A stretch of 64,000 nucleotides of DNA, taken from positions 133,977,544 to 134,041,543 of the forward strand of contig OW121852.1 in NCBI GenBank assembly GCA_933228895.1. Reading direction: 5' to 3'. This DNA comes from Platycnemis pennipes (lineage: Eukaryota; Arthropoda; Insecta; Odonata; Platycnemididae). The position numbers and the translations under genes were made by a program. The notes under the pieces were generated by a model. The model saw only the letters and a program-made list of their open reading frames with translations. It was not told the DNA's origin and ran no database searches. Below are positions 24,601 to 38,107 of this stretch, in pieces (position 1 is the first letter of the stretch; each line of letters opens with the position of its first letter).

Positions 24601-26007
24601 CCGCTGTTTTTTATCTTAAATTAACCATTTCGCCCGTCTGCAGCTCAGTTCACCAAAATGTATGCAAAACATCCTAGTGAAATAAAAAAATCCACTTCTC
24701 AGGCTTCCACTCAAACTTGGATTTTTTCATCTGAATTCATTTCTCCCGCTGTTTTTTATCTTAAATTAACCATTTCGCCCGTCTGCAGCTCAGTTCACCA
24801 AAGTTTATGTAAAACATCCTAGTGAAATAAAAAAATCCACTTCTCAAGCTTCCACTCAAACTTTGATTTTTTCATCTGAATTCATTTCTCCCGCTGTTTT
24901 TTATCTAAAATTAACCATTTCGCTCGTCTGCAGCTCAAATCACCAAAATTTATGCAAAACATCCCAGTGAAATAAAAAAATCCACTTCTCAGGCTTCCAC
25001 GCAAACTTGGATTTTTTCATCTGAATTCATTTCTCCCGCTGTTTTTTATCTAAAATTAACCATTTCGCCCGTCTGCAGCTCAGTTCACCAAAATTTATGC
25101 AAAACATCCCAGTGAAATAAAAAAATCCACTTCTCAGGCTTCCACTCAAACTTGGATTTTTTCATCTGAATTCATTTCTACCGCTGTTTTTTATCTAAAA
25201 TTAACCATTTCGCCCGTCTGCAGCTCAAATCACCAAAATTTATGCAAAACATCCCAGTGAAATAAAAAAATCCACTTCTCAGGCTTCCACTCAAACTTGG
25301 ATTTTTTCATCTGAATTCATTTCTCCCGCTGTTTTTTATCTAAAATTAACCATTTCGCCCGTCTGCAGCTCAGTTCACCAAAATTTATGCAAAACATACT
25401 AGTGAAATAAAAAAATCCACTTCTCAGGCTTCCACTCAAACTTGGATTTTTTCATCTGAAATCATTTCTCCCGCTGTTTTTTATCTAAAATTAACCATTT
25501 CGCCCGTCTGCAGCTCAGTTCAGCAAAATGTATGCAAAACATCCTAGTGAAATAAAAAAATCCACTTCTCAGGCTTCCACTCAAAATTGAGTTTTTTCAT
25601 CTGAATTCATTTCTCCCGCTGTTTTTTATCTAAAATTAACCATTTCGCCCGTCTGCAGCTCAGTTCACCAAAGTTTATGCAAAACATCCTAGTGAAATAA
25701 AAAAATCCACTTCTCAGACTTCCACTCAAACTTGGATTTTTTCATCTGAATTCATTTCTCCCGCTGTTTTTTATCTAAAATTAACATTTTCGTCCTTCTG
25801 CAGCTCAGTTCACCAAAATTTATGCAAAACATCCTAGTGAAATAAAAAAATTCACTTCTCAGGCTTTCACTCAAACTTGGAATTTTTCATCTGAATTAAT
25901 TTCTCCCGCTGTTTTTTATCTAATATTAACGATTTCGCCCGTCTGCAGCTCAGTTAACCAAAATTTATGCAAAACTTCCGTGTAAAATAAAAAAATCCAC
26001 TTCTCAT
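21663..26007 (+). repeat. 30-monomer higher-order unit D, copy 2 (4,345 bp)
   Basis: This tandem partner of 17,318-21,662 has every compared marker in place: CTCGCCCGTC at 22,896, the 138-bp monomer at 23,976 and ATTTTCGTCCTTC at 25,786. Homology with copy 1 runs to 26,159, about one monomer past the unit. This is the pattern expected when unequal exchange occurs inside a shared monomer. Thirty monomers would be 4,350 bp; the five-base deficit is the net of a 7-bp deletion and small indels. Confidence 0.9.
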
Positions 26008-26943
26008 GCTTCCACTCAAACTTGGATTTTTTCATCTGAATTCATTTCTCCCGCTGTTTTTTATCCAAAATTAATTATTTCGCCCGTCTGCAGCTCAGTT
26101 CACCAAAATTTATGCAAAACATCCTAGTGAAATAAAAAAATCCACTTCTCAGGCTTCCACTCAAACTTGGATTTTTTCATCTGAATTCATTTCTCCCGCT
26201 GTTTTTTATCTAAAATTAACCATTTCGCCCGTCTGCAACTCAGTTCACCAAAATTTATGCAAAACATCCTAGTGAAATAAAAAAATCCACCTCTCAGGCT
26301 TCCACTCAAACTTGGATTTTTTCATCTGAATTCATTTCTTCCGCTGTTTTTATCTAAAATTAACCATTTCGCCCGTCTGCAGCTCAGTTCACCAAAGTTT
26401 ATGTAAAACATCCTAGTGAAATAAAAAAATCCACTTCTCAAGCTTCCACTCAAACTTTGATTTTTTCATCTGAATTCATTTCTCCCGCTGTTTTTTATCT
26501 AAAATTAACCATTTCGCTCGTCTGCAGCTCAAATCACCAAAATTTATGCAAAACATCCCAGTGAAATAAAAAAATCCACTTCTCAGGCTTCCACGCAAAC
26601 TTGGATTTTTTCATCTGAATTCATTTCTCCCGCTGTTTTTTATCTAAAATTAACCATTTCGCCCGTCTGCAGCTCAGTTCACCAAAATTTATGCAAAACA
26701 TCCTAGTGAAATAAAAAAATCCACTTCTCAGGCTTCCACTCAAAATTGGATTTTTTCATCTGAATTCATTTCTCCCGCTGTTTTTTATCTAAAATTAACC
26801 ATTTCGCCCGTCTGTAGCTCAGTTCACCAAAGTTTATGCAAAACATCCTAGTGAAATAAAAAAATCCACTTCTCAGACTTCCACTCAAAATTGGATTTTT
26901 TCATCTGAATTCATTTCTCCCGCTGTTTTTTATCTAAAATTAA
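25640..26943 (+). repeat. 9-monomer unit E, copy 1 (1,304 bp)
   Basis: The offset to the next copy is 1,304 bp (nine monomers minus one base). The markers are ATTTTCGTCCTTC at 25,786 and 27,090, TGCAACTCAG at 26,234 and 27,538, and TCTGTAGCTC at about 26,811 and 28,115. The first part overlaps the end of D copy 2, so E reuses D sequence. Confidence 0.8.
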
Positions 26944-28249
26944 CCATTTCGCCCGTCTGCAGCTCAGTTCACCAAAGTTTATGCAAAACTTCCTAGTGAA
27001 ATAAAAAAATCCACTTCTCAGACTTCCACTCAAACTTGGATTTTTTCATCTGAATTCATTTCTCCCGCTGTTTTTTATCTAAAATTAACATTTTCGTCCT
27101 TCTGCAGCTCAGTTCACCAAAATTTATGCAAAACATCCTAGTGAAATAAAAAAATTCACTTCTCAGGCTTTCACTCAAACTTGGAATTTTTCATCTGAAT
27201 TCATTTCTCCCGCTGTTTTTTATCTAATATTAACGATTTCGCCCGTCTGCAGCTCAGTTAACCAAAATTTATGCAAAACTTCCGTGTAAAATAAAAAAAT
27301 CCACTTCTCATGCTTCCACTCAAACTTGGATTTTTTCATCTGAATTCATTTCTCCCGCTGTTTTTTATCCAAAATTAATTATTTCGCCCGTCTGCAGCTC
27401 AGTTCACCAAAATTTATGCAAAACATCCTAGTGAAATAAAAAAATCCACTTCTCAGGCTTCCACTCAAACTTGGATTTTTTCATCTGAATTCATTTCTCC
27501 CGCTGTTTTTTATCTAAAATTAACCATTTCGCCCGTCTGCAACTCAGTTCACCAAAATTTATGCAAAACATCCTAGTGAAATAAAAAAATCCACCTCTCA
27601 GGCTTCCACTCAAACTTGGATTTTTTCATCTGAATTCATTTCTTCCGCTGTTTTTATCTAAAATTAACCATTTCGCCCGTCTGCAGCTCAGTTCACCAAA
27701 GTTTATGTAAAACATCCTAGTGAAATAAAAAAATCCACTTCTCAAGCTTCCACTCAAACTTTGATTTTTTCATCTGAATTCATTTCTCCCGCTGTTTTTT
27801 ATCTAAAATTAACCATTTCGCTCGTCTGCAGCTCAAATCACCAAAATTTATGCAAAACATCCCAGTGAAATAAAAAAATCCACTTCTCAGGCTTCCACGC
27901 AAACTTGGATTTTTTCATCTGAATTCATTTCTCCCGCTGTTTTTTATCTAAAATTAACCATTTCGCCCGTCTGCAGCTCAGTTCACCAAAATTTATGCAA
28001 AACATCCTAGTGAAATAAAAAAATCCACTTCTCAGGCTTCCACTCAAAATTGGATTTTTTCATCTGAATTCATTTCTCCCGCTGTTTTTTATCTAAAATT
28101 AACCATTTCGCCCGTCTGTAGCTCAGTTCACCAAAGTTTATGCAAAACATCCTAGTGAAATAAAAAAATCCACTTCTCAGACTTCCACTCAAACTTGGAT
28201 TTTTTCATCTGAATTCATTTCTCCCGCTGTTTTTTATCTAAAATTAACA
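26944..28249 (+). repeat. 9-monomer unit E, copy 2 (about 1.3 kb)
   Basis: This is the tandem partner of 25,640-26,943. It ends at the ATTTTCGTCCTTC monomer at 28,249, which follows the CTGTAGCTC monomer directly. In copy 1 an extra AAAGTTT monomer lies between them (about 26,945-27,088). Confidence 0.75.
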
Positions 28250-28499
28250 TTTTCGTCCTTCTGCAGCTCAGTTCAGCAAAATTTATGCAAAACATCCTAG
28301 TGAAATAAAAAAATCCACTTCTCAGGCTTTCACTCAAACTTGGAATTTTTCATCTGAATTCATTTCTCCCGCTGTTTTTTATCTAATATTAACGATTTCG
28401 CCCGTCTGCAGCTCAGTTAACCAAAATTTATGCAAAACTTCCGTGTAAAATAAAAAAATCCACTTCTCATGCTTCCACTCAAACATGGATTTTTTCATC

Positions 28500-31400
28500 T
28501 GAATTCATTTCTCCCGCTGTTTTTTATCCAAAATTAATTATTTCGCCCGTCTGCAGCTCAGTTCACCAAAATTTATGCAAAACATCCTAGTGAAATAAAA
28601 AAATCCACTTCTCAGGCTTCCACTCAAACTTGGATTTTTTCATCTGAATTCATTTCTCCCGCTGTTTTTTATCTAAAATTAACCATCTCGCCCGTCTGCA
28701 ACTCAGTTCACCAAAATTTATGCAAAACATCCTAGTGAAATAAAAAAATCCACCTCTCAGGCTTCCACTCAAACTTGGATTTTTTCATCTGAATTCATTT
28801 CTCCCGCTGTTTTTTATCTAAAATTAACTATTTCGCCTGTCTGCAGCTCAGATCACCAAAATTTATGCAAAACATCCTAGTGAAATAAAATAATCCACTT
28901 CTCAGGCTTCCACTCAAACTTGGATTTTTTCATCTGAATTCATTTCTCCCGCTGTTTTTTATCTAAAATTAACAATTTCGCCCGTCTGCAGCTCAGTTCA
29001 CCAAAATTTATGCAAAACATCCTAGTGAAATAAAAAAATCCACTTCTCAGGCTTCCACTCAAACTTGGATTTTTTCATCTGAATTCATTTCTCCCGCTGC
29101 TTTTTTTCTAAAATTAACAATTTCGCCCGTCTGCAGCTCAGTTAACTAAAATTTATGCAAAACATCCTAGTAAAATAAAAAAATCCACTTCTCAGGCTTC
29201 CACTCAAACTTGGATTTTTTCATCTGAATTCATTTCTCCCGCTGTTTTTTATCCAAAATTAATTATTTCGCCCGTCTGCAGTTCAGTTCACCAAAATTTA
29301 TGCAAAACATCCTAGTGAAATAAAAAAATACAGGCTTCCACTCAAACTTGGATTTTTTCATCTGAATTCATTTCTCCCGCTGTTTATTATCTAAAATTAA
29401 CCATTTCGCCCGTCTGCAGCTCAGTTAACTAAAATTTATGCAAAACATCCTAGTAAAATAAAAAAATCCACTTCTCAGGCTTCCACTCAAACTTGGATTT
29501 TTTCATCTGAATTCATTTCTCCCGCTGTTTTTTATCCAAAATTAATTATTTCGCCCGTCTGCAGCTCAGTTCACCAAAATTTATGCAAAACATCCTAGTG
29601 AAATAAAAAAATCCACTTCTCAGGCTTCCATTAAAACTTGGATTTTTTCATCTGAATTCATTTCTCCCGCTGTTTTTTATCCAAAATTAATTATTTCGCC
29701 CGTCTGCAGCTCAGTTCACCAAAATTTATGCAAAACATCCTAGTGAAATAAAAAAATCCACTTCTCAGGCTTCCACTCAAACCTGGATTTTTTCATCTGA
29801 ATTCATTTCTCCCGCTGTTTTTTATCTAAAATTAACCATTTCGCCCGTCTGCAACTCAGTTCACCAAAATTTATGCCAAACATCCTAGTGAAATAAAAAA
29901 AATCCACTTCTCAGGCTTCCATTAAAACTTGGATTTTTTCATCTGAATTCATTTCTCCCGCTGTTTTTTATCCAAAATTAATTATTTCGCCCGTCTGCAG
30001 CTCAGATCACCAAAATTTATGCAAAACATCCTAGTGAAATAAAAAAATACACTTCTCAGGCTTCCACTCAAACTTATATTTTTTTAATCTGAATTCATTT
30101 CTCTCGCTGTTTTTTATCTAAAATTAACCATTTCGCCCGTCTGCAGTTCAGTTCACCAAAATTTATGCAAAACATCCCAGTGAAATAAAAAAATCCACTT
30201 CTCAGGCTTCCACTCAAACTTGGATTTTTTCATCTGAATTCATTTCTCCCGCTGTTTTTTATTTAAAATTAACAATTTCGCCCATCTGCAGCTCAAATCA
30301 CCAAAATTTATGCAAAACATCCCAGTGAAATAAAAAAATCCACTTTTCAGGCTTCCATTAAAACTTGGATTTTTTCATCTGAATTCATTTCTCCCGCTCT
30401 TTTTTATCCAAAATTAATTATTTCGCCCGTCTGCAGCTCAGTTCACCAAAATTTATGCAAAACATCCTAGTGAAATAAAAAAATCCACTTCTCAGGCTTC
30501 CACTCAAACTTGGATTTTTTCATCTGAATTCATTTCTCCCGCTGTTTTTTATCCAAAATTAATTATTTCGCCCGTCTGCAGCTCAGTTCACCAAAATTTA
30601 TGCAAAACATCCTAGTGAAATAAAAAAATCCACTTCTCAGGCTTCCACTCAAACTTGGATTTTTTCATCTGAATTCATTTCTCCCGCTGTTTTTTATCTA
30701 AAATTAACCATCTCGCCCGTCTGCAGCTCAGTTCACCAAAATTTATGCAAAACATCCTAGTGAAATAAAAAAATCCACTTCTCAGGCTTCCACTCAAACT
30801 TGGATTTTTTCATCTGAATTCATTTCTCCCGCTGTTTTTTATCTAAAATTAACCATCTCGCCCGTCTGCAGCTCAGTTCACCAAAATTTATGCAAAACAT
30901 CCTAGTGAAATAAAAAAATCCACTTCTCAGGCTTCCACTCAAACTTGGATTTTTTCATCTGAATTCATTTCTCCCGCTGTTTTTTATCTAAAATTAACCA
31001 TCTCGCCCGTCTGCAGCTCAGTTCACCAAAATTTATGCAAAACATCCTAGTGAAATAAAAAAATCCACTTCTCAGGCTTCCACTCAAACTTGGATTTTTT
31101 CATCTGAATTCATTTCTTCCGCTGTTTTTATCTAAAATTAACCATTTCGCCCGTCTGCAGCTCAGTTCACCAAAGTTTATGCAAAACATCCTAGTGAAAT
31201 AAAAAAATCCACTTCTCAAGCATCCACTCAAACTTTGATTTTTTCATCTGAATTCATTTCTCCTGCTGTTTTTTATCTAAAATTAACCATTTCGCTCGTC
31301 TGCAGCTCAAATCACCAAACTTTATGCAAAACATCCCAGTGAAATAAAAAAATCCACTTCTCAGGCTTCCACTCAAACTTGGATTTTTTCATCTGAATTC

Positions 31401-32990
31401 ATTTCTCCCGCTGTTTTTTGTCTAAAATTAATCATTTCGCCCGTCTGCAGCTCAGATCACAAAAACTTATGCAAAACATCCTACTGAAATAAAAAATTAC
31501 ACTTCTCAGGCTTCCACTCAAACTTATATTTTTTTAATCTGAATTCATTTCTCTCGCTGTTTTTTATCTAAAATTAACCATTTCGCCCGTCTGCAGCTCA
31601 GTTCACCAAAATTTATGCAAAACATCCCAGTGAAATAAAAAATCCACTTCTCAGGCTTCCACTCAAACTTGGATTTTTTCATCTGAATTCATTTCTCCCG
31701 CTGTTTTTTATCTAAAATTAACCATTTCGCCCGTCTGTAGCTCAAATCACCAAAATTTATGCAAAACATCCCAGTGAAATAAAAAAATCCACTTCTCAGG
31801 CTTCCACTCAAACTTGGATTTTTTCATCTGAATTCATTTCTCCCGCTGTTTTTTATCTAAAATTAACCATTTCGCCCGTCTGCAGCTCAGTTCACCAAAA
31901 TTTATGCAAAACATCCTAGTGAAATAAAAAAATCCACTTCTCAGGCTTCCACTCAAACTTGGATTTTTTCATCTGAAATCATTTCTCCCGCTGTTTTTTA
32001 TCTAAAATTAACCATTTCGCCCGTCTGCAGCTCAGATCTCCAAAATTTATGCAAAACATCCTAGTCAAATAAAAAAATCCACTTCTCAGGCTTCCAATCA
32101 AACTTGGATTTTTTCATCTGAATTCATTTCTCCCGCTGTTTTTTATCTAAAATTAACCATTTCGCCCGTCTGCAGCTCAGTTCACCAAAATGTATGCAAA
32201 ACATCCTAGTGAAATAAAAAAATCCACTTCTCAGGCTTCCACTCAAACTTGGATTTTTTCATCTGAATTCATTTCTCCCGATGTTTTTTATCTAAAATTA
32301 ACCATTTCGCCCGTCTGCAGCTCAGTTCACCAAAATTAATGGAAAACATCCTAGTCAAATAAAAAAATCCACTTCTCAGGATTCCACTCAAACTTGGATT
32401 TTATCATCTGAATTCATTTCTCCCGCTGTTTTTTATCTAAAATTAACCATTTCGCCCGTCTGCAGCTCAGATCACCAAAATTTATGCTAAACATCCTTGT
32501 GAAATAAAAAAATCCACTTCTCAGGCTTCCACTCAAACTTGGATTTTTTCATCTGAATTCATTTCTCCCGCTGTTTTTTATCTAAAATTAACCATTTCGC
32601 CCGTCTGCAGCTCAGTTCACCAAAATGTATGCAAAACATCCTAGTGAAATAAAAAAATCCACTTCTCAGGCTTCCACTCAAACTTGGATTTTTTATTCTG
32701 AATTCATTTCTCCCGCTGTTTTTTATCTAAAATTAACCATTTCTCCCGTCTGCAGCTCAGATCACCAAAATTTATGCAAAACATCCTAGTCAAATAAAAA
32801 AATCCACTTCTCAGGCTTCCAATCAAACTTGGATTTTTTCATCTGAATTCATTTCTCCCGCTGTTTTTTATCTAAAATTAACCATTTCGCCCGTCTGCAG
32901 CTCAGTTCACCAAAATGTATGCAAAACATCCTAGTGAAATAGAAAAATTCCACTTCTCAGGCTTCCACTCAAACTTGGATTTTTTCATCT
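28500..32990 (+). repeat. 31-monomer block F, copy 1 (about 4.49 kb)
   Basis: The start matches 33.0 kb at an offset of 4,490 bp (AATAATCCAC at 28,891 and 33,381). From the 138-bp monomer onward the offset becomes 4,925 bp (29,332 and 34,257), so this copy lacks exactly 435 bp, or three monomers, relative to its partner. Distinct markers include three consecutive CATCTCGCCC monomers (30.7-31.0 kb), CCTACTGAAA at about 31,480, CCCGATGTTT near 32,279, TTAATGGAAAAC near 32,336 and TTTATTCTGAATTC near 32,692. Confidence 0.82.
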
Positions 32991-34335
32991 GAATTCATTT
33001 CTCCCGCTGTTTTTTATCCAAAATTAATTATTTCGCCCGTCTGCAGCTCAGTTCACCAAAATTTATGCAAAACATCCTAGTGAAATAAAAAAATCCACTT
33101 CTCAGGCTTCCACTCAAACTTGGATTTTTTCATCTGAATTCATTTCTCCCGCTGTTTTTTATCTAAAATTAACCATCTCGCCCGTCTGCAACTCAGTTCA
33201 CCAAAATTTATGCAAAACATCCTAGTGAAATAAAAAAATCCACCTCTCAGGCTTCCACTCAAACTTGGATTTTTTCATCTGAATTCATTTCTCCCGCTGT
33301 TTTTTATCTAAAATTAACTATTTCGCCTGTCTGCAGCTCAGATCACCAAAATTTATGCAAAACATCCTAGTGAAATAAAATAATCCACTTCTCAGGCTTC
33401 CACTCAAACTTGGATTTTTTCATCTGAATTCATTTCTCCCGCTGTTTTTTATCTAAAATTAACAATTTCGCCCGTCTGCAGCTCAGTTCACCAAAATTTA
33501 TGCAAAACATCCTAGTGAAATAAAAAAATCCACTTCTCAGGCTTCCACTCAAACTTGGATTTTTTCATCTGAATTCATTTCTCCCGCTGCTTTTTTTCTA
33601 AAATTAACAATTTCGCCCGTCTGCAGCTCAGTTCACCAAAATTTATGCAAAACATCCTAGTGAAATAAAAAAATCCACTTCTCAGGCTTCCACTCAAACT
33701 TGGATTTTTTCATCTGAATTCATTTCTCCCGCTGTTTTTTATCTAAAATTAACCATTTCGCCCGTCTGCAGCTCAGTTAACTAAAATGTATGCAAAACAT
33801 CCTAGTAAAATAAAAAAATCCACTTCTCAGGCTTCCACTCAAACTTGGATTTTTTCATCTGAATTCATTTCTCCCGCTGTTTTTTATCCAAAATTAATTA
33901 TTTCGCCCGTCTGCAGCTCAGTTCACCAAAACTTATGCAAAACATCCTAGTGAAATAAAAAAATCCACTTCTCAGGCTACCACTCAAACTTGGATTTTTT
34001 CATCTGAATTCATTTCTCCCGCTGTTTTTTATCTAAAATTAACAATTTCGCCCGTCTGCAGCTCAGTTCACCAAAATTTATGCAAAACATCCTAGTGAAA
34101 TAAAAAAATCCACTTCTCAGGCTTCCACTCAAACTTGGATTTTTTCATCTGAATTCATTTCTCCCGCTGTTTTTTATCTAAAATTAACAATTTCGCTCGT
34201 CTGCAGCTCAGTTCACCAAAATTTATGCAAAACATCCTAGTGAAATAAAAAAATACAGGCTTCCACTCAAACTTGGATTTTTTCATCTGAATTCATTTCT
34301 CCCGCTGTTTATTATCTAAAATTAACCATTTCGCC

Positions 34336-36221
34336 CGTCTGCAGCTCAGTTAACTAAAATTTATGCAAAACATCCTAGTAAAATAAAAAAATCCACTTCT
34401 CAGGCTTCCACTCAAACTTGGATTTTTTCATCTGAATTCATTTCTCCCGCTGTTTTTTATCCAAAATTAATTATTTCGCCCGTCTGCAGCTCAGTTCACC
34501 AAAATTTATGCAAAACATCCTAGTGAAATAAAAAAATCCACTTCTCAGGCTTCCATTAAAACTTGGATTTTTTCATCTGAATTCATTTCTCCCGCTGTTT
34601 TTTATCCAAAATTAATTATTTCGCCCGTCTGCAGCTCAGTTCACCAAAATTTATGCAAAACATCCTAGTGAAATAAAAAAATCCACTTCTCAGGCTTCCA
34701 CTCAAACTTGGATTTTTTCATCTGAATTCATTTCTCCCGCTGTTTTTTATCTAAAATTAACCATTTCGCCCGTCTGCAACTCAGTTCACCAAAATTTATG
34801 CCAAACATCCTAGTGAAATAAAAAAAATCCACTTCTCAGGCTTCCATTAAAACTTGGATTTTTTCATCTGAATTCATTTCTCCCGCTGTTTTTTATCCAA
34901 AATTAATTATTTCGCCCGTCTGCAGCTCAGATCACCAAAATTTATGCAAAACATCCTAGTGAAATAAAAAAATACACTTCTCAGGCTTCCACTCAAACTT
35001 ATATTTTTTTAATCTGAATTCATTTCTCTCGCTGTTTTTTATCTAAAATTAACCATTACGCCCGTCTGCAGTTCAGTTCACCAAAATTTATGCAAAACAT
35101 CCCAGTGAAATAAAAAAATCCACTTCTCAGTCTTCCACTCAAACTTGGATTTTTTCATCTGAATTCATTTCTCCCGCTGTTTTTTATTTAAAATTAACAA
35201 TTTCGCCCATCTGCAGCTCAAATCACCAAAATTTATGCAAAACATCCCAGTGAAATAAAAAAATCCACTTTTCAGGCTTCCATTAAAACTTGGATTTTTT
35301 CATCTGAATTCATTTCTCCCGCTGTTTTTTATCCAAAATTAATTATTTCGCCCGTCTGCAGCTCAGTTCACCAAAATTTATGCAAAACATCCTAGTGAAA
35401 TAAAAAAATCCACTTCTCAGGCTTCCACTCAAACTTGGATTTTTTCATCTGAATTCATTTCTCCCGCTGTTTTTTATCCAAAATTAATTATTTCGCCCGT
35501 CTGCAGCTCAGTTCACCAAAATTTATGCAAAACATCCTAGTGAAATAAAAAAATCCACTTCTCAGGCTTCCACTCAAACTTGGATTTTTTCATCTGAATT
35601 CATTTCTCCCGCTGTTTTTTATCTAAAATTAACCATCTCGCCCGTCTGCAGCTCAGTTCACCAAAATTTATGCAAAACATCCTAGTGAAATAAAAAAATC
35701 CACTTCTCAGGCTTCCACTCAAACTTGGATTTTTTCATCTGAATTCATTTCTCCCGCTGTTTTTTATCTAAAATTAACCATCTCGCCCGTCTGCAGCTCA
35801 GTTCACCAAAATTTATGCAAAACATCCTAGTGAAATAAAAAAATCCACTTCTCAGGCTTCCACTCAAACTTGGATTTTTTCATCTGAATTCATTTCTCCC
35901 GCTGTTTTTTATCTAAAATTAACCATCTCGCCCGTCTGCAGCTCAGTTCACCAAAATTTATGCAAAACATCCTAGTGAAATAAAAAAATCCACTTCTCAG
36001 GCTTCCACTCAAACTTGGATTTTTTCATCTGAATTCATTTCTTCCGCTGTTTTTATCTAAAATTAACCATTTCGCCCGTCTGCAGCTCAGTTCACCAAAG
36101 TTTATGCAAAACATCCTAGTGAAATAAAAAAATCCACTTCTCAAGCATCCACTCAAACTTTGATTTTTTCATCTGAATTCATTTCTCCTGCTGTTTTTTA
36201 TCTAAAATTAACCATTTCGCT
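34336..36221 (+). repeat. 13-monomer tandem unit K, copy 1 (1,886 bp)
   Basis: The offset to the next copy is 1,886 bp: GTTAACT at about 34,349 and 36,235, and ACCATTACGCCC with C at 35,054 and 36,940. Both copies carry CATTACG and CAGTCTTCC, which are absent from the equivalent monomers in the 28.5-33.0 kb copy and the 49-55 kb copies. This duplication is therefore young and followed those two changes. Confidence 0.85.
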
Positions 36222-38107
36222 CGTCTGCAGCTCAGTTAACTAAAATTTATGCAAAACATCCTAGTAAAATAAAAAAATCCACTTCTCAGGCTTCCACTCA
36301 AACTTGGATTTTTTCATCTGAATTCATTTCTCCCGCTGTTTTTTATCCAAAATTAATTATTTCGCCCGTCTGCAGCTCAGTTCACCAAAATTTATGCAAA
36401 ACATCCTAGTGAAATAAAAAAATCCACTTCTCAGGCTTCCATTAAAACTTGGATTTTTTCATCTGAATTCATTTCTCCCGCTGTTTTTTATCCAAAATTA
36501 ATTATTTCGCCCGTCTGCAGCTCAGTTCACCAAAATTTATGCAAAACATCCTAGTGAAATAAAAAAATCCACTTCTCAGGCTTCCACTCAAACTTGGATT
36601 TTTTCATCTGAATTCATTTCTCCCGCTGTTTTTTATCTAAAATTAACCATTTCGCCCGTCTGCAACTCAGTTCACCAAAATTTATGCCAAACATCCTAGT
36701 GAAATAAAAAAAATCCACTTCTCAGGCTTCCATTAAAACTTGGATTTTTTCATCTGAATTCATTTCTCCCGCTGTTTTTTATCCAAAATTAATTATTTCG
36801 CCCGTCTGCAGCTCAGATCACCAAAATTTATGCAAAACATCCTAGTGAAATAAAAAAATACACTTCTCAGGCTTCCACTCAAACTTATATTTTTTTAATC
36901 TGAATTCATTTCTCTCGCTGTTTTTTATCTAAAATTAACCATTACGCCCGTCTGCAGTTCAGTTCACCAAAATTTATGCAAAACATCCCAGTGAAATAAA
37001 AAAATACACTTCTCAGTCTTCCACTCAAACTTGGATTTTTTCATCTGAATTCATTTCTCCCGCTGTTTTTTATTTAAAATTAACAATTTCGCCCATCTGC
37101 AGCTCAAATCACCAAAATTTATGCAAAACATCCCAGTGAAATAAAAAAATCCACTTTTCAGGCTTCCATTAAAACTTGGATTTTTTCATCTGAATTCATT
37201 TCTCCCGCTGTTTTTTATCCAAAATTAATTATTTCGCCCGTCTGCAGCTCAGTTCACCAAAATTTATGCAAAACATCCTAGTGAAATAAAAAAATCCACT
37301 TCTCAGGCTTCCACTCAAACTTGGATTTTTTCATCTGAATTCATTTCTCCCGCTGTTTTTTATCCAAAATTAATTATTTCGCCCGTCTGCAGCTCAGTTC
37401 ACCAAAATTTATGCAAAACATCCTAGTGAAATAAAAAAATCCACTTCTCAGGCTTCCACTCAAACTTGGATTTTTTCATCTGAATTCATTTCTCCCGCTG
37501 TTTTTTATCTAAAATTAACCATCTCGCCCGTCTGCAGCTCAGTTCACCAAAATTTATGCAAAACATCCTAGTGAAATAAAAAAATCCACTTCTCAGGCTT
37601 CCACTCAAACTTGGATTTTTTCATCTGAATTCATTTCTCCCGCTGTTTTTTATCTAAAATTAACCATCTCGCCCGTCTGCAGCTCAGTTCACCAAAATTT
37701 ATGCAAAACATCCTAGTGAAATAAAAAAATCCACTTCTCAGGCTTCCACTCAAACTTGGATTTTTTCATCTGAATTCATTTCTCCCGCTGTTTTTTATCT
37801 AAAATTAACCATCTCGCCCGTCTGCAGCTCAGTTCACCAAAATTTATGCAAAACATCCTAGTGAAATAAAAAAATCCACTTCTCAGGCTTCCACTCAAAC
37901 TTGGATTTTTTCATCTGAATTCATTTCTTCCGCTGTTTTTATCTAAAATTAACCATTTCGCCCGTCTGCAGCTCAGTTCACCAAAGTTTATGCAAAACAT
38001 CCTAGTGAAATAAAAAAATCCACTTCTCAAGCATCCACTCAAACTTTGATTTTTTCATCTGAATTCATTTCTCCTGCTGTTTTTTATCTAAAATTAACCA
38101 TTTCGCT
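36222..38107 (+). repeat. 13-monomer tandem unit K, copy 2 (1,886 bp)
   Basis: This is the tandem partner of 34,336-36,221. The junction monomer at 36,211-36,245 is a visible hybrid: it begins like the GCTCGTCTGC type and continues as the GTTAACT type. One private change is seen at 37,006, where A gives AATACAC in place of AATCCAC. Confidence 0.85.

Noticed and set aside
17318..26007. Assembly artefact as the explanation for the 4,345-bp pair
   Set aside because: It cannot be excluded for this pair, where I found no differences. Shared homology extends one monomer past the unit and other pairs carry private variants, so true tandem duplication is the simpler reading.
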